A stretch of DNA of 5,366 nt from Simkania sp. (GTDB lineage: Bacteria; Chlamydiota; Chlamydiia; Chlamydiales; Simkaniaceae): contig JANQSR010000087.1 in the NCBI GenBank assembly GCA_028279205.1, positions 1-5,366 on the forward strand, in the 5' to 3' direction. Shown in pieces: positions 1 through 5,366 of this stretch; within the stretch, counting starts at the first letter, position 1, and each line of letters begins with the position of its first letter. A program made the position numbers and the translations under genes. Under the pieces are notes generated by a model that saw only the letters and a list, made by a program, of their open reading frames with translations, was not told the origin of the DNA and made no database searches.

Positions 1-418
1 AAGGGACAAAAAAGGGAGTGATACGATTAAACCCCCTTTCAAGAAGGGTTTTGTTTCCGTCGAAAAACACATTCATCCCCCCCATTCCTGAACCGATCAG
101 GATACCAGACCGTTTTTTGTCGATTTTGTCTAGTTTTTTCTCTGCCAAGTGGGCTCCCTCTAAAGCTTTTTTTCCAGCAACCAAGGTGTATCGAATAAAA
201 GGATCGATCCTCCTCTCCCTTTTCTTATCAATGTAGTCGCTCGAGTCAAAAATTTTGACAGAGGCCGCAAAACGGGTAGGATACTCATCACAAGGAAATG
301 CGCTAATGGGACTCACACCACTCATTCCTCGGAGCAAACAATCGTAAAAGTGGTCGACATCGATGCCGAAGCAAGAAACAACCCCGAGACCTGTAACAAC
401 AACCCGCCTTTTTTTCAC
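1..418 (-). CDS. fabF: 3-oxoacyl-[acyl-carrier-protein] synthase II (FabF), N-terminal part, cut by the window edge
   Basis: FabF is the condensing enzyme that elongates acyl-ACP with malonyl-ACP in type II fatty acid synthesis in the cytoplasm. Only the first 139 codons are present. They begin with the thiolase-fold N-terminus KKRRVVVTGLGVVSCFG, followed by MSGVSPISAFPCDEY, the stretch DKKRERRIDPFIRYTLVA near residue 65, and the family motif GILIGSGMGG near residue 105. The catalytic Cys-His-His residues lie beyond the window. The start is a GTG (416-418). No ATG lies near it in frame, and an AGAGG sequence (428-432) sits 9 nt upstream. The gene starts 5 nt after the rsfS stop, so the two are probably translated from one message. 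The sequence is especially close to chlamydial FabF, which is a main reason for the taxonomic call. A 7-G run (77-83 on the plus strand as C) encodes part of GSGMGG and is in frame. Confidence 0.93.
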   Translation of the reverse strand, partial: MKKRRVVVTGLGVVSCFGIDVDHFYDCLLRGMSGVSPISAFPCDEYPTRFAASVKIFDSSDYIDKKRERRIDPFIRYTLVAGKKALEGAHLAEKKLDKIDKKRSGILIGSGMGGMNVFFDGNKTLLERGFNRITPFFVP

Positions 419-423
419 TTCTT

Positions 424-798
424 TTAACCTCTACTACTAGACGAAAAATTAAACTCAATATCGATAATTTTTGCGCTCTCCCAAAATCTTTCCAACTGGT
501 ACTTTTCCCGCATTCTCGAGATAAATAGGTGGACGACAACATCAAAAAAATCTAAAACGATCCAATCCCCGTGTTCCATTCCCTGTGAGTGGACAAGCCT
601 GCGCCTTTTTTTCTTCATCACATCCCGAATCTCATGAGCAATAGCGATCACATGCCTTTCAACATTTCCATCAGCAATTAGAATGAAATGGGTCTCGGAT
701 GAGATTTGCTTCACATCGAGTGCGATGATATTTCTAGCCTTTTTCTCGTAGAGTGTTTGAGCAAGTTCCTGAATTAACAAAGAAGAATCTGAATCCAT
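424..798 (-). CDS. rsfS: Ribosomal silencing factor RsfS (YbeB/Iojap family)
   Basis: RsfS binds ribosomal protein uL14 on the free 50S subunit and blocks joining with 30S, lowering translation when nutrients are short. The 124-residue product covers the whole single-domain family. Residues 21-30 (ARNIIALDVK) match the usual A-x-[DN]-I-x-x-LDV strand. Residues 43-58 (DGNVERHVIAIAHEIR) match the T-G-N-S-x-R-H-V-x-A-I-A-D-E-V helix. Residues 72-92 carry the GDWIVLDFFDVVVHLF core, and 'REKYQLERFWESA' gives the C-terminal R-x-Y-x-LE-x-LW signature. A short serine-rich tail (SSSSRG) follows. The ATG start has a strong GAGGGGG ribosome binding site (805-811) 6 nt upstream. The gene lies 23 nt after the nadD-like gene and 5 nt before fabF. 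In many bacteria nadD and rsfS are neighbours, and in Chlamydia ybeB and fabF are neighbours; both pairings appear here. Confidence 0.93.
   Translation of the reverse strand: MDSDSSLLIQELAQTLYEKKARNIIALDVKQISSETHFILIADGNVERHVIAIAHEIRDVMKKKRRRLVHSQGMEHGDWIVLDFFDVVVHLFISRMREKYQLERFWESAKIIDIEFNFSSSSRG
428..432 (-). promoter_or_regulatory. Ribosome binding site for the GTG start of fabF
   Basis: AGAGG on the minus strand lies 9 nt before the GTG at 416-418. It lies inside the last codons of rsfS, so fabF translation is probably coupled to rsfS. It supports GTG as the true start, because there is no ATG near the FabF N-terminus. Confidence 0.6.
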
Positions 799-821
799 AA
801 AAAACCCCCTCTAAAGGCCTT

Positions 822-1436
822 CTAGATTGCTGAGTATAGACCATTTTTGTCAATATAGTCCAATACTTTTGAGGGGGTCAAATGACCACAGAAAAGAGCG
901 TTTTTAAGCCTATTTCTTATTCTTGTACTTCTAATGTCTATAAAAGAAATTCGGACGGCCCCCTCTTTTAATTTTGACTTTACAGACGAGGAGATGCCTC
1001 CCAAGCGGTCGAGATCAAGACCGCGATGGGTGCCCACAAGTGGTTTTGCCATTTCTAAAATCTTTTCTGGCCGTTTCCAGTGGCTCATCGTGTAAGCTGT
1101 GTCCTCGTAGAGGATGAGGTAAAGAGTATCAAAAGATTTTTTCTTTGAAAGTAGCTCAATGGTCTCGACCGTGTAAGAAGGGGGAGATCGCTCTATTTCA
1201 ACCTCGCTTACACTTGCCCAAGGGATATCCTCGACTGCTAGATTCGCCATTTCAAGACGCTCCTCTTTTCTAGCAGCAGGTGGCTTTTCCTGTTTCAAAG
1301 GGGAGAGATGGGCAGGACAGACGAGAACGTGGTCTAAATGGCACTTCTCTTTGATCTCGACCATCAAATTCAGATGGCCAAAATGGATCGGATCGAAACT
1401 TCCGCCAAAAAAACCAACCCTCAAATCTCTTCCCAT
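822..1436 (-). CDS. nadD: NadD-family nicotinate-nucleotide adenylyltransferase, with altered substrate motifs
   Basis: NadD transfers AMP from ATP to nicotinate mononucleotide in NAD synthesis. The 204-residue protein has the usual family length and the nucleotidyltransferase signature GGSFDPIHFGHL (residues 11-22), including both H-x-G-H histidines (18 and 21). Also visible are RLEMANLA (60-67), the PSYTVETIE stretch (86-94), W120, and the C-terminal LTPSKVLDYIDKNGLYS that ends most NadD proteins. Several conserved positions differ. The P-P-H-K motif reads SPLK (45-48), losing the histidine. The usual I-I-G-x-D reads ILYED (108-112), losing the glycine. The I-S-S-T-x-I-R motif reads IRSTRIR (168-174). 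The ATP-binding core is therefore intact while the substrate side is divergent, so activity on nicotinate mononucleotide is likely but not certain. The ATG start overlaps the end of the HAD gene by 16 nt, which suggests translational coupling. A TTG at codon 5 is a less likely start. rsfS follows 23 nt downstream, a common partner of nadD. Confidence 0.82.
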   Translation of the reverse strand: MGRDLRVGFFGGSFDPIHFGHLNLMVEIKEKCHLDHVLVCPAHLSPLKQEKPPAARKEERLEMANLAVEDIPWASVSEVEIERSPPSYTVETIELLSKKKSFDTLYLILYEDTAYTMSHWKRPEKILEMAKPLVGTHRGLDLDRLGGISSSVKSKLKEGAVRISFIDIRSTRIRNRLKNALFCGHLTPSKVLDYIDKNGLYSAI

Positions 1437-2065
1437 TTTTCTTCCCGAGAAATTTTTCTTAGCCTGCCTTGCGGGTTGACAACAACTGCTTTTCCCGCTG
1501 CGTAGAGAAGGGGAAGATCGACTATACTATCGGAGTAAGCAGTCACTTTATCCCTTTTGATTTTAAGTTTTTTCATGATTTTTTGGAGGTGACTTGCTTT
1601 ACCCTCTCCGAGCAATACAAGACCGATCTCTTTGAAAAGCCCCTTTTCATCTGTTAAATAGTCGGAGCTATGCCAACCAGAACATCCCAGATAATGGGCG
1701 ATCGGCTTGACTAAGAAAGAGGGCGAGCTAGAGATGATCACTGTGTGATGTCCTTCATGCTGCGCAAGCCTAAGACGGGAGAAAACAGGCATATAAAGGT
1801 TAAAATAAAAGTTTGAATTTAAAAAGGAGCGCACCTGATCTTGGATCAGCTTTAACGATCTTCCGATAAGAAATCGGTGAAAAATTTTTTGGTGAAGGTC
1901 TAAGAGGGAGGTGGAAAAGAGATGGTACCGATACTTGTACATGCACGCTTTTAAAATAGAAAAAGAGGAAAAGAAACCCTTGCTAATGAGATGATGATAA
2001 AAAAGGAAACTGCTATTCGACTTGATTAGAGTGTGGTCGAGATCAAAAGCACTTACAGAGGTCAA
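1421..2065 (-). CDS. HAD-superfamily phosphatase, subclass IB (SerB-like), substrate unknown
   Basis: The 214-residue protein has all four HAD motifs. Motif I is FDLDHT (residues 7-12), with the nucleophile D8 and acid/base D10. Motif II is the serine run in TVIISSSP (108-115). Motif III is K156 in GEGKASHL. Motif IV is YSDSIVDLPLL (177-187), with D179 and D183 as metal ligands. The helical cap lies between motifs I and II (about 20-100), as in subclass I. The ending KAVVVNPQGRLRKI is typical of HAD-IB, SerB-like hydrolases. Cytoplasmic hydrolysis of a small phosphorylated metabolite is the likely role, but the sequence does not give the substrate. The start is a TTG (2063-2065) whose last two bases belong to the TGA stop of the upstream coiled-coil gene (TTGA overlap). 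No strong ribosome binding site is visible, so expression probably depends on translational coupling. Motif I at residue 8 fits this start. The 3' end overlaps the nadD-like gene by 16 nt. Confidence 0.85.
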   Translation of the reverse strand: MTSVSAFDLDHTLIKSNSSFLFYHHLISKGFFSSFSILKACMYKYRYHLFSTSLLDLHQKIFHRFLIGRSLKLIQDQVRSFLNSNFYFNLYMPVFSRLRLAQHEGHHTVIISSSPSFLVKPIAHYLGCSGWHSSDYLTDEKGLFKEIGLVLLGEGKASHLQKIMKKLKIKRDKVTAYSDSIVDLPLLYAAGKAVVVNPQGRLRKISREEKWEEI

Positions 2066-3471
2066 GATTCTTTTTCTACAATTTTTGTTTCTAATCGAAC
2101 CATCGCTCCGACTTGTCTGTCGAGATCGATCTTAGCACGATCATAAAGTTCACGGTAGGTCATAGCTTTTTCAAAGTCAAGGCTCGATCCCCCCATCTCT
2201 TTGCGGTACTCTTCTACCTGCTGCTTGACCTGATCAACCAACTCTTGCCGCTCGCTCAAAACCGCTCTTAATTCACTCAAAGAATCGATGCTCGCCTCTT
2301 TTCTATCCAAAATCACCCCAGTTAGATCTAAAAACTTCCTTTCGATCTCCTGTTTTTCTACTGGTAAAAGTGGCAAACCTCTAAATGAGCTTGAAAGTCG
2401 ACTCTCGATTTTAGAAAGGGTTTGCAAGTCGGTCTGAGACTCATTCTCAAACAGCTCGCTTAACTCCAATTTTAGCTTTTCGAGCTGGGATCTTTTCTCT
2501 TCGCTTCTCCGTCTCATCTTTCGCCGGATCTTCTCTAGCCCCCCTTCCTGAATTTTTAAAATCTTCTCCTCCTCCTTTTGATTTTTTTCCATCCCTTTGA
2601 CTTTTTCCCAACAATCACCGAGCATTTTTCTTGTCTTTGTAAAAGAGTGGGTGTTGAGAGCGAGTCTCTTTGCAAGTGCTTGGAAACCCTTAATTTCATT
2701 CTTTAAAAGGTAAGATCGAACCGAAGCTCCCCCCTTTTTGTGATCAAACTGCTTTTTTACAAACGTTTCAACATCCGAAGTGAAGCTCTCACTCAACCCC
2801 TTGATGAGCTCTTTGCGAAGTGGAAAAATTTGATCACCAAGCTTTGAAACTCTTTTAAGCAGTCTGTTTTTTAAGCCGACCCTCATTTTAGTCCCTATGA
2901 GCTCACTTTTAAGTGCATCGAGCTGATCTATCATCCTCTTTAAAAAATCTAGGTCGACTTGGAGCCTTTCATAAATCTTTCGATCCAGAATAAACTTTTT
3001 AATACTTTTAGGAATCTCGAAACTCCCCATTTGATGAGCCCATCCATCATGGCTTGCAAAATCGGTTTCGAGAGATTCAATCGCAAGCTCAATCTGCTCG
3101 GCAGAAAAAGTGCTCTCTTCATCTAAGAGCTCTTTGAGTTGATGCGCCTCTTTATTAAGCTCTGTATACTGAGACCACAAATGGTTCCGTTTGATCCGAT
3201 TCATCTGCTGTTTGAAGAGCGAAATACAGAGCCGCTTGGCATCCCAAAAATCTTTAAATCGAGGAGAGCGAGGCTCACAAAGGGACTCTTTCATAAATAG
3301 GATTATTTGAGAGAGTTTTTCCTCTACCTCCTTGACACTCTCAACAAGGGTTTTAAATTTAACAAAAAGAGGCGAAGAACGACTAGTCTGTTCTATTTTC
3401 TTTGAGAGATTTGAGTCTTTTGTTTTCATGTTTAAAGCAACTCGGTAAAAGAATAAGAAAGCAAGAGACAT
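2062..3471 (-). CDS. Conserved hypothetical coiled-coil protein (likely positional counterpart of chlamydial CT768)
   Basis: I do not recognise an enzyme or named domain. The 469-residue protein is mostly helical and very rich in Lys, Glu, Arg and Leu. Long heptad-like stretches lie at about residues 40-60, 160-225, 285-345 (a dense K/E/R region with RRKMRRRSEEKR) and 395-425. There is no transmembrane segment of normal length. The first 14 residues (MSLAFLFFYRVALN) are hydrophobic but short and interrupted by Arg. A second ATG at codon 15 (3427-3429, MKTKDSNLSKK) would give a 455-residue soluble protein. Neither start has a strong ribosome binding site. I lean to the second one, because a candidate promoter lies so close to the first that the message would have almost no leader. 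The position after miaA and upstream of rsfS-fabF matches that of C. trachomatis CT768, itself a hypothetical coiled-coil protein; this link rests on remembered gene order, not alignment. The gene ends in a TTGA overlap with the HAD phosphatase. A structural or scaffold role is plausible but unproven. Confidence 0.85.
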   Translation of the reverse strand: MSLAFLFFYRVALNMKTKDSNLSKKIEQTSRSSPLFVKFKTLVESVKEVEEKLSQIILFMKESLCEPRSPRFKDFWDAKRLCISLFKQQMNRIKRNHLWSQYTELNKEAHQLKELLDEESTFSAEQIELAIESLETDFASHDGWAHQMGSFEIPKSIKKFILDRKIYERLQVDLDFLKRMIDQLDALKSELIGTKMRVGLKNRLLKRVSKLGDQIFPLRKELIKGLSESFTSDVETFVKKQFDHKKGGASVRSYLLKNEIKGFQALAKRLALNTHSFTKTRKMLGDCWEKVKGMEKNQKEEEKILKIQEGGLEKIRRKMRRRSEEKRSQLEKLKLELSELFENESQTDLQTLSKIESRLSSSFRGLPLLPVEKQEIERKFLDLTGVILDRKEASIDSLSELRAVLSERQELVDQVKQQVEEYRKEMGGSSLDFEKAMTYRELYDRAKIDLDRQVGAMVRLETKIVEKES

Positions 3472-3480
3472 ATCTAACCG

Positions 3481-3510
3481 ATTTTAAAATCCCAGCAAGA
3501 TTTTTAACAA
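3481..3510 (-). promoter_or_regulatory. Candidate sigma-70-type promoter before the coiled-coil gene
   Basis: On the minus strand TTGTTA (3505-3510) and TAAAAT (3481-3486) are separated by 18 nt and resemble -35 and -10 elements (4 of 6 and 5 of 6 to consensus). They lie in the 45-nt gap after miaA. Transcription would begin near 3474, almost at the first ATG of the downstream gene, so the promoter would fit better with translation from the second ATG (3429). The -10 sits within a perfect 12-bp palindrome, GATTTTAAAATC (3480-3491). The region is AT-rich, so a chance match is quite possible. Confidence 0.3.
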
Positions 3511-3516
3511 GGAAAT

Positions 3517-4530
3517 TTAGCGGTAACCCTCATAATCCTTAATGACAAGCTCAATGACTTTTTGATAGCCATAGATATCGATGTCAATCCACCTGAAGAG
3601 GGGCTCTTTACGAAACCAAGTAAACTGCCGCTTGGCATAGTGGCGCGATTCTTTTTTAAACTCCCAAACAAACTGTTCCCAATCCTCTTCTGAGCGATCC
3701 GTTTCCAAAAATTTTAGACATTGCCTATAACCAATCGCTTGATTTGCACTGAGATTATCACGCAAACCCTTCTCCAACCTTTCAACCTCTTCGATCAAGC
3801 CGTGTGCAATCATCTCATCGCAGCGCATCTCAATGAGTCGATAGAGAATTTTTGTCGGGAAATAGATAAACCAACAGCGAAAATCAAACTCTTTTGAAAT
3901 GCCCCCCCTTCCAGGTCTTTGGAAGTCTGACACTTTTTTGCCACTTAAGAAGATAATTTCAAGAGCGCGAACGATTTTATTTTTATCACCACAGTTGATC
4001 GTTTGTGCATAAGAGGGATCATACTTTTTTAATCGATCGTAGAGCGCTTCTAAACCAAATTTTTCTATATCATCCTCTAACTTATCCCGCATATACAAGG
4101 AAGCGGGCGGCCCTTGAGGGGGACCATAGACGAGTGAGTGCAAGTAAAAACCGGTTCCTCCAACAACGATGGGGGTTCGCTTTCTCTTCAAAATATCGCG
4201 CATCACTCGGGTTGCTTGCTCATAAAATTGCACCACATTGAACCCCTCGTCAAGAGTGCGGATATCGATCAAGTGATGGGGAATCTCCATCCTCTCTTCT
4301 CTGGGAACTTTTGCCGTTCCAATATCCATACCACGATAGACTTGAACCGAGTCGGCAGAGATAATCTCACCATCAACCAATTTGGCAATTTCTAGAGAAA
4401 GACGGGATTTACCAGTTGCAGTAGGGCCTGCAATGACGATGACCCCCTTGCTCAAATGAGGCTCAAAAAGAGGCTTTTTAAAGGACAGGGAATCAGGTTC
4501 TTTTTGCTCCACAATGCCATCTTGTTGCAT
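3517..4530 (-). CDS. miaA: tRNA dimethylallyltransferase MiaA
   Basis: MiaA transfers a dimethylallyl group from DMAPP to N6 of A37 in tRNAs that read UNN codons, which stabilises codon-anticodon pairing. The 337-residue protein has the full set of family motifs: P-loop GPTATGKS (35-42), ISADSVQVYRGMDIGTAK (57-74) with the catalytic-site Asp60, IPHHLID (83-89), VVGGTGFY (122-129), NKIVRALEI (184-192), SANQAIGYRQ (261-270), and the C-terminal HYAKRQFTWFRK (297-308). About 27 residues precede the first strand, a slightly longer lead than in E. coli MiaA. The ATG start is supported by a GGAG ribosome binding site (4538-4541) 7 nt upstream. The gene begins 21 nt after the rsbV stop, so the two are probably co-transcribed, as in Chlamydia CT765-CT766. 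A 7-G run at 3902-3908 encodes the GRGG loop (207-210) and is in frame. Confidence 0.97.
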   Translation of the reverse strand: MQQDGIVEQKEPDSLSFKKPLFEPHLSKGVIVIAGPTATGKSRLSLEIAKLVDGEIISADSVQVYRGMDIGTAKVPREERMEIPHHLIDIRTLDEGFNVVQFYEQATRVMRDILKRKRTPIVVGGTGFYLHSLVYGPPQGPPASLYMRDKLEDDIEKFGLEALYDRLKKYDPSYAQTINCGDKNKIVRALEIIFLSGKKVSDFQRPGRGGISKEFDFRCWFIYFPTKILYRLIEMRCDEMIAHGLIEEVERLEKGLRDNLSANQAIGYRQCLKFLETDRSEEDWEQFVWEFKKESRHYAKRQFTWFRKEPLFRWIDIDIYGYQKVIELVIKDYEGYR

Positions 4531-4551
4531 TGCTAAACTCCAAGGAAAAGT

Positions 4552-4896
4552 TCAAAGCGAGGATAGGGCTTCCCTCTCTGTTGGAAAAATCATCAAAATA
4601 CGCTCAAAACCCCCCATTTTAATGATCTCCATCACCTCATCGTTAACCGAACAGAAGTGAAGGTTTCCTTCGGCTTTTTTGAGTTTTTTGGTCGTCGCAA
4701 GAAGGAGACGCATGCCTGCACTACTGAGATAATCCACCTTTGCCAAGTCGATAACGAGATATTTTCTCCCAGAACCGATGATTTCATCAAGCTTGTTTTC
4801 CAAAACAGGAGCCGAAGTCGCATCGAGTCTTCCTTCCACTTGTAAGACCGTTTTGTCATCCATCTCTTTGATTTTAACTTTTAAACCAACAGCCAC
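4552..4896 (-). CDS. rsbV: Anti-sigma-factor antagonist, STAS domain (RsbV-like)
   Basis: The 114-residue protein is a single STAS domain. Members bind an RsbW-type kinase when unphosphorylated, freeing its sigma factor or other partner, and are inactivated by serine phosphorylation. The N-terminal strand is followed by VLQVEGRLDATSAPVLENKL (17-36), the strand YLVIDLAKVDYL (46-57), and the loop SSAGMRLLL (58-66). Ser59, before A-G, aligns with the phosphorylated serine of RsbV and SpoIIAA (DST/SG). The C-terminal IIKMGGFERILMIFPTEREAL completes the fold. I chose the GTG at 4894-4896 because GAGGAG lies 6 nt upstream and the product then has normal family length. The frame also stays open upstream to another GTG at 4987-4989, itself preceded by a GAGG at 7 nt. 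That start would add 31 residues that do not resemble a STAS domain. Synteny with miaA suggests the RsbV2 (CT765) orthologue of Chlamydia. No RsbW or RsbU gene is in the window. Confidence 0.9.
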   Translation of the reverse strand: MAVGLKVKIKEMDDKTVLQVEGRLDATSAPVLENKLDEIIGSGRKYLVIDLAKVDYLSSAGMRLLLATTKKLKKAEGNLHFCSVNDEVMEIIKMGGFERILMIFPTEREALSSL

Positions 4897-4902
4897 CTTT
4901 CT

Positions 4903-4908
4903 CTCCTC
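4903..4908 (-). promoter_or_regulatory. Ribosome binding site deciding the rsbV start
   Basis: GAGGAG on the minus strand lies 6 nt before the GTG at 4894-4896. It is one of the strongest Shine-Dalgarno sequences in the window. It favours the short 114-residue RsbV over the 31-residue-longer form that would begin at 4989. Confidence 0.7.
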
Positions 4909-5015
4909 TGCACATACAAAAGGCAGATTACCCATTAAAGAGAATTTTGTAAACCACTCGAGGGGGGAAAAGTACATGTCATAATACACGAAAAAACCTC
5001 ATCTAAATTTTACAC

Positions 5016-5366
5016 TTAAGCTTGGAAGAAAGAAGAATCTTTTATAAATTCGAGGTAACCTTTGTTACCATCTACAATAGGGAGAGCGATGATTGCGGGA
5101 ACCTCGTATGCAGATTTTGATTCGATCAGTCTTTTGATTTGATCAAAAAGCTCTCTTTGGGTTGTCATAAATGCTTTCACTTCTCGCTTTACCTCTATCT
5201 TTCCCGCCCACTCATACATCGATTCTACGCAAGAGAGAATATTGACACAAGCAATCAGTTTTTTTTCCAGCAATTCCCCAAGTTAGAAAGGATGGTATCC
5301 GTTCAGTGGGGGTGGTCTTTTTTATGCAGATCGTGGATTTTAAGGGGCTAGACTGGTCAAAAGTGC
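5016..5366 (-). pseudogene. cutA: CutA1-family protein gene, apparently frameshifted near its 5' end
   Basis: CutA1 is a small trimeric PII-like protein linked to divalent metal tolerance. From 5273 to 5016 one frame encodes most of it (85 residues from a TTG): LLEKKLIACVNIL, the SMYEWAGKIE strand, and the signature YEVPAIIALPI followed by DGNKGYLEFI. The first strand and start of helix 1 (about 20 residues) are missing from this frame, and a TAA lies only three codons before the TTG (5283-5285). The missing part is found in another frame, from about 5331 to 5280: ICIKKTTPTERIPSFLTW, matching the family's I-x-x-T-T-x-P-x-E-E start. Removing one G from the GGGG at 5276-5279 joins the two as ...TPTERIPSFLTWELLEKKL, which aligns with CutA without gaps. 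The simplest reading is a 1-nt insertion (decay or sequence error). No ATG, GTG or TTG begins the upstream frame within the window, so its start lies further right or is also damaged. An 8-A tract (5259-5266) just downstream could allow slippage. Confidence 0.8.
5259..5266 (-). repeat. A8 homopolymer tract just after the cutA frame break
   Basis: Eight consecutive A on the minus strand (T on the plus strand) encode Lys-Lys in LLEKKL, 9-20 nt downstream of the frame break in cutA. Loss of one A from the message here would move ribosomes from the upstream frame into the downstream CutA frame, giving ...SFLTWGIAGKKLIAC. The tract is seen directly; any slippage role is inference. Confidence 0.5.

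Noticed and set aside
18..236. Plus-strand 72-codon open frame at the left edge
   Set aside because: It is antisense to the FabF N-terminus, which is clearly real in the other strand; low-complexity composition suggests chance.
303..545. 80-codon minus-strand open frame spanning the end of rsfS and the start of fabF
   Set aside because: It runs out of frame across two well-supported genes and resembles no protein family.
811..824. Small inverted repeat around AAGGCCTT between nadD and rsfS, considered as a terminator
   Set aside because: The stem is short with essentially no loop, and it overlaps the rsfS ribosome binding site region; no U-tract follows a stable hairpin.
1469..1657. Plus-strand 62-codon open frame opposite the HAD phosphatase
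   Set aside because: It is antisense to HAD motifs III and IV and has no protein-family character.
4138..4395. Plus-strand open frames of 85 and 78 codons opposite miaA
   Set aside because: They lie antisense to strongly conserved MiaA motifs, have no recognisable motifs, and no ribosome binding site that stands out.
4897..5015. Promoter-like pairs in the cutA-rsbV gap, such as TTTACA-17-TAATCT or TATTAT near 4981
   Set aside because: Each has only one good hexamer, and the region is AT-rich enough for such matches by chance.
1..5366. Mobile element, CRISPR array, tRNA or toxin-antitoxin system
   Set aside because: I saw no direct repeat array, no transposase or integrase motifs, no cloverleaf-like sequence and no paired small toxin genes; the window is ordinary housekeeping DNA.

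Overview
The window is a tightly packed block of eight genes, all on the minus strand. It most likely comes from a member of the Chlamydiae. The FabF N-terminus reads like chlamydial FabF. The order rsbV - miaA - coiled-coil protein - rsfS - fabF matches, from memory, the Chlamydia trachomatis run CT765 (rsbV2) - CT766 (miaA) - CT768 - CT769 (ybeB/rsfS) - CT770 (fabF). Two genes sit inside this block that I do not recall there in Chlamydiaceae: a HAD phosphatase and a nadD-like nucleotidyltransferase. The Fe-S protein gene CT767 is missing from its place. Together with a cutA relic, this points to an environmental ('Chlamydia-like') lineage rather than Chlamydiaceae. The family cannot be fixed from this window.

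Layout in transcription order (right to left). At 5366-5016 is a CutA1 gene that appears frameshifted: its N-terminal part is in one frame and the rest in another. Next is rsbV (4896-4552), a small STAS anti-sigma-factor antagonist with a clear internal ribosome binding site. Then come miaA (4530-3517, tRNA dimethylallyltransferase), a 455-469-residue charged coiled-coil protein of unknown function (3471-2062), a HAD-IB phosphatase (2065-1421) overlapping it by 3 nt, and a NadD-family adenylyltransferase (1436-822) overlapping the phosphatase by 16 nt. The block ends with rsfS (798-424, ribosomal silencing factor) and the first 139 codons of fabF (418 to the left edge).

Spacings from rsbV to fabF run from a 16-nt overlap to 45 nt, and I see no convincing terminator, so these genes are probably co-transcribed. 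A candidate sigma-70-type promoter lies in the 45-nt gap before the coiled-coil gene. The cluster mixes housekeeping tasks: tRNA modification, ribosome silencing, cofactor metabolism, fatty acid synthesis and a partner-switching regulator. There is no sign of a mobile element, CRISPR array, RNA gene or defence system, and no gap above 300 nt. The points most worth a second look are the broken cutA reading frame beside an A8 tract, the altered substrate motifs in the NadD-like protein, and the uncharacterised coiled-coil protein.
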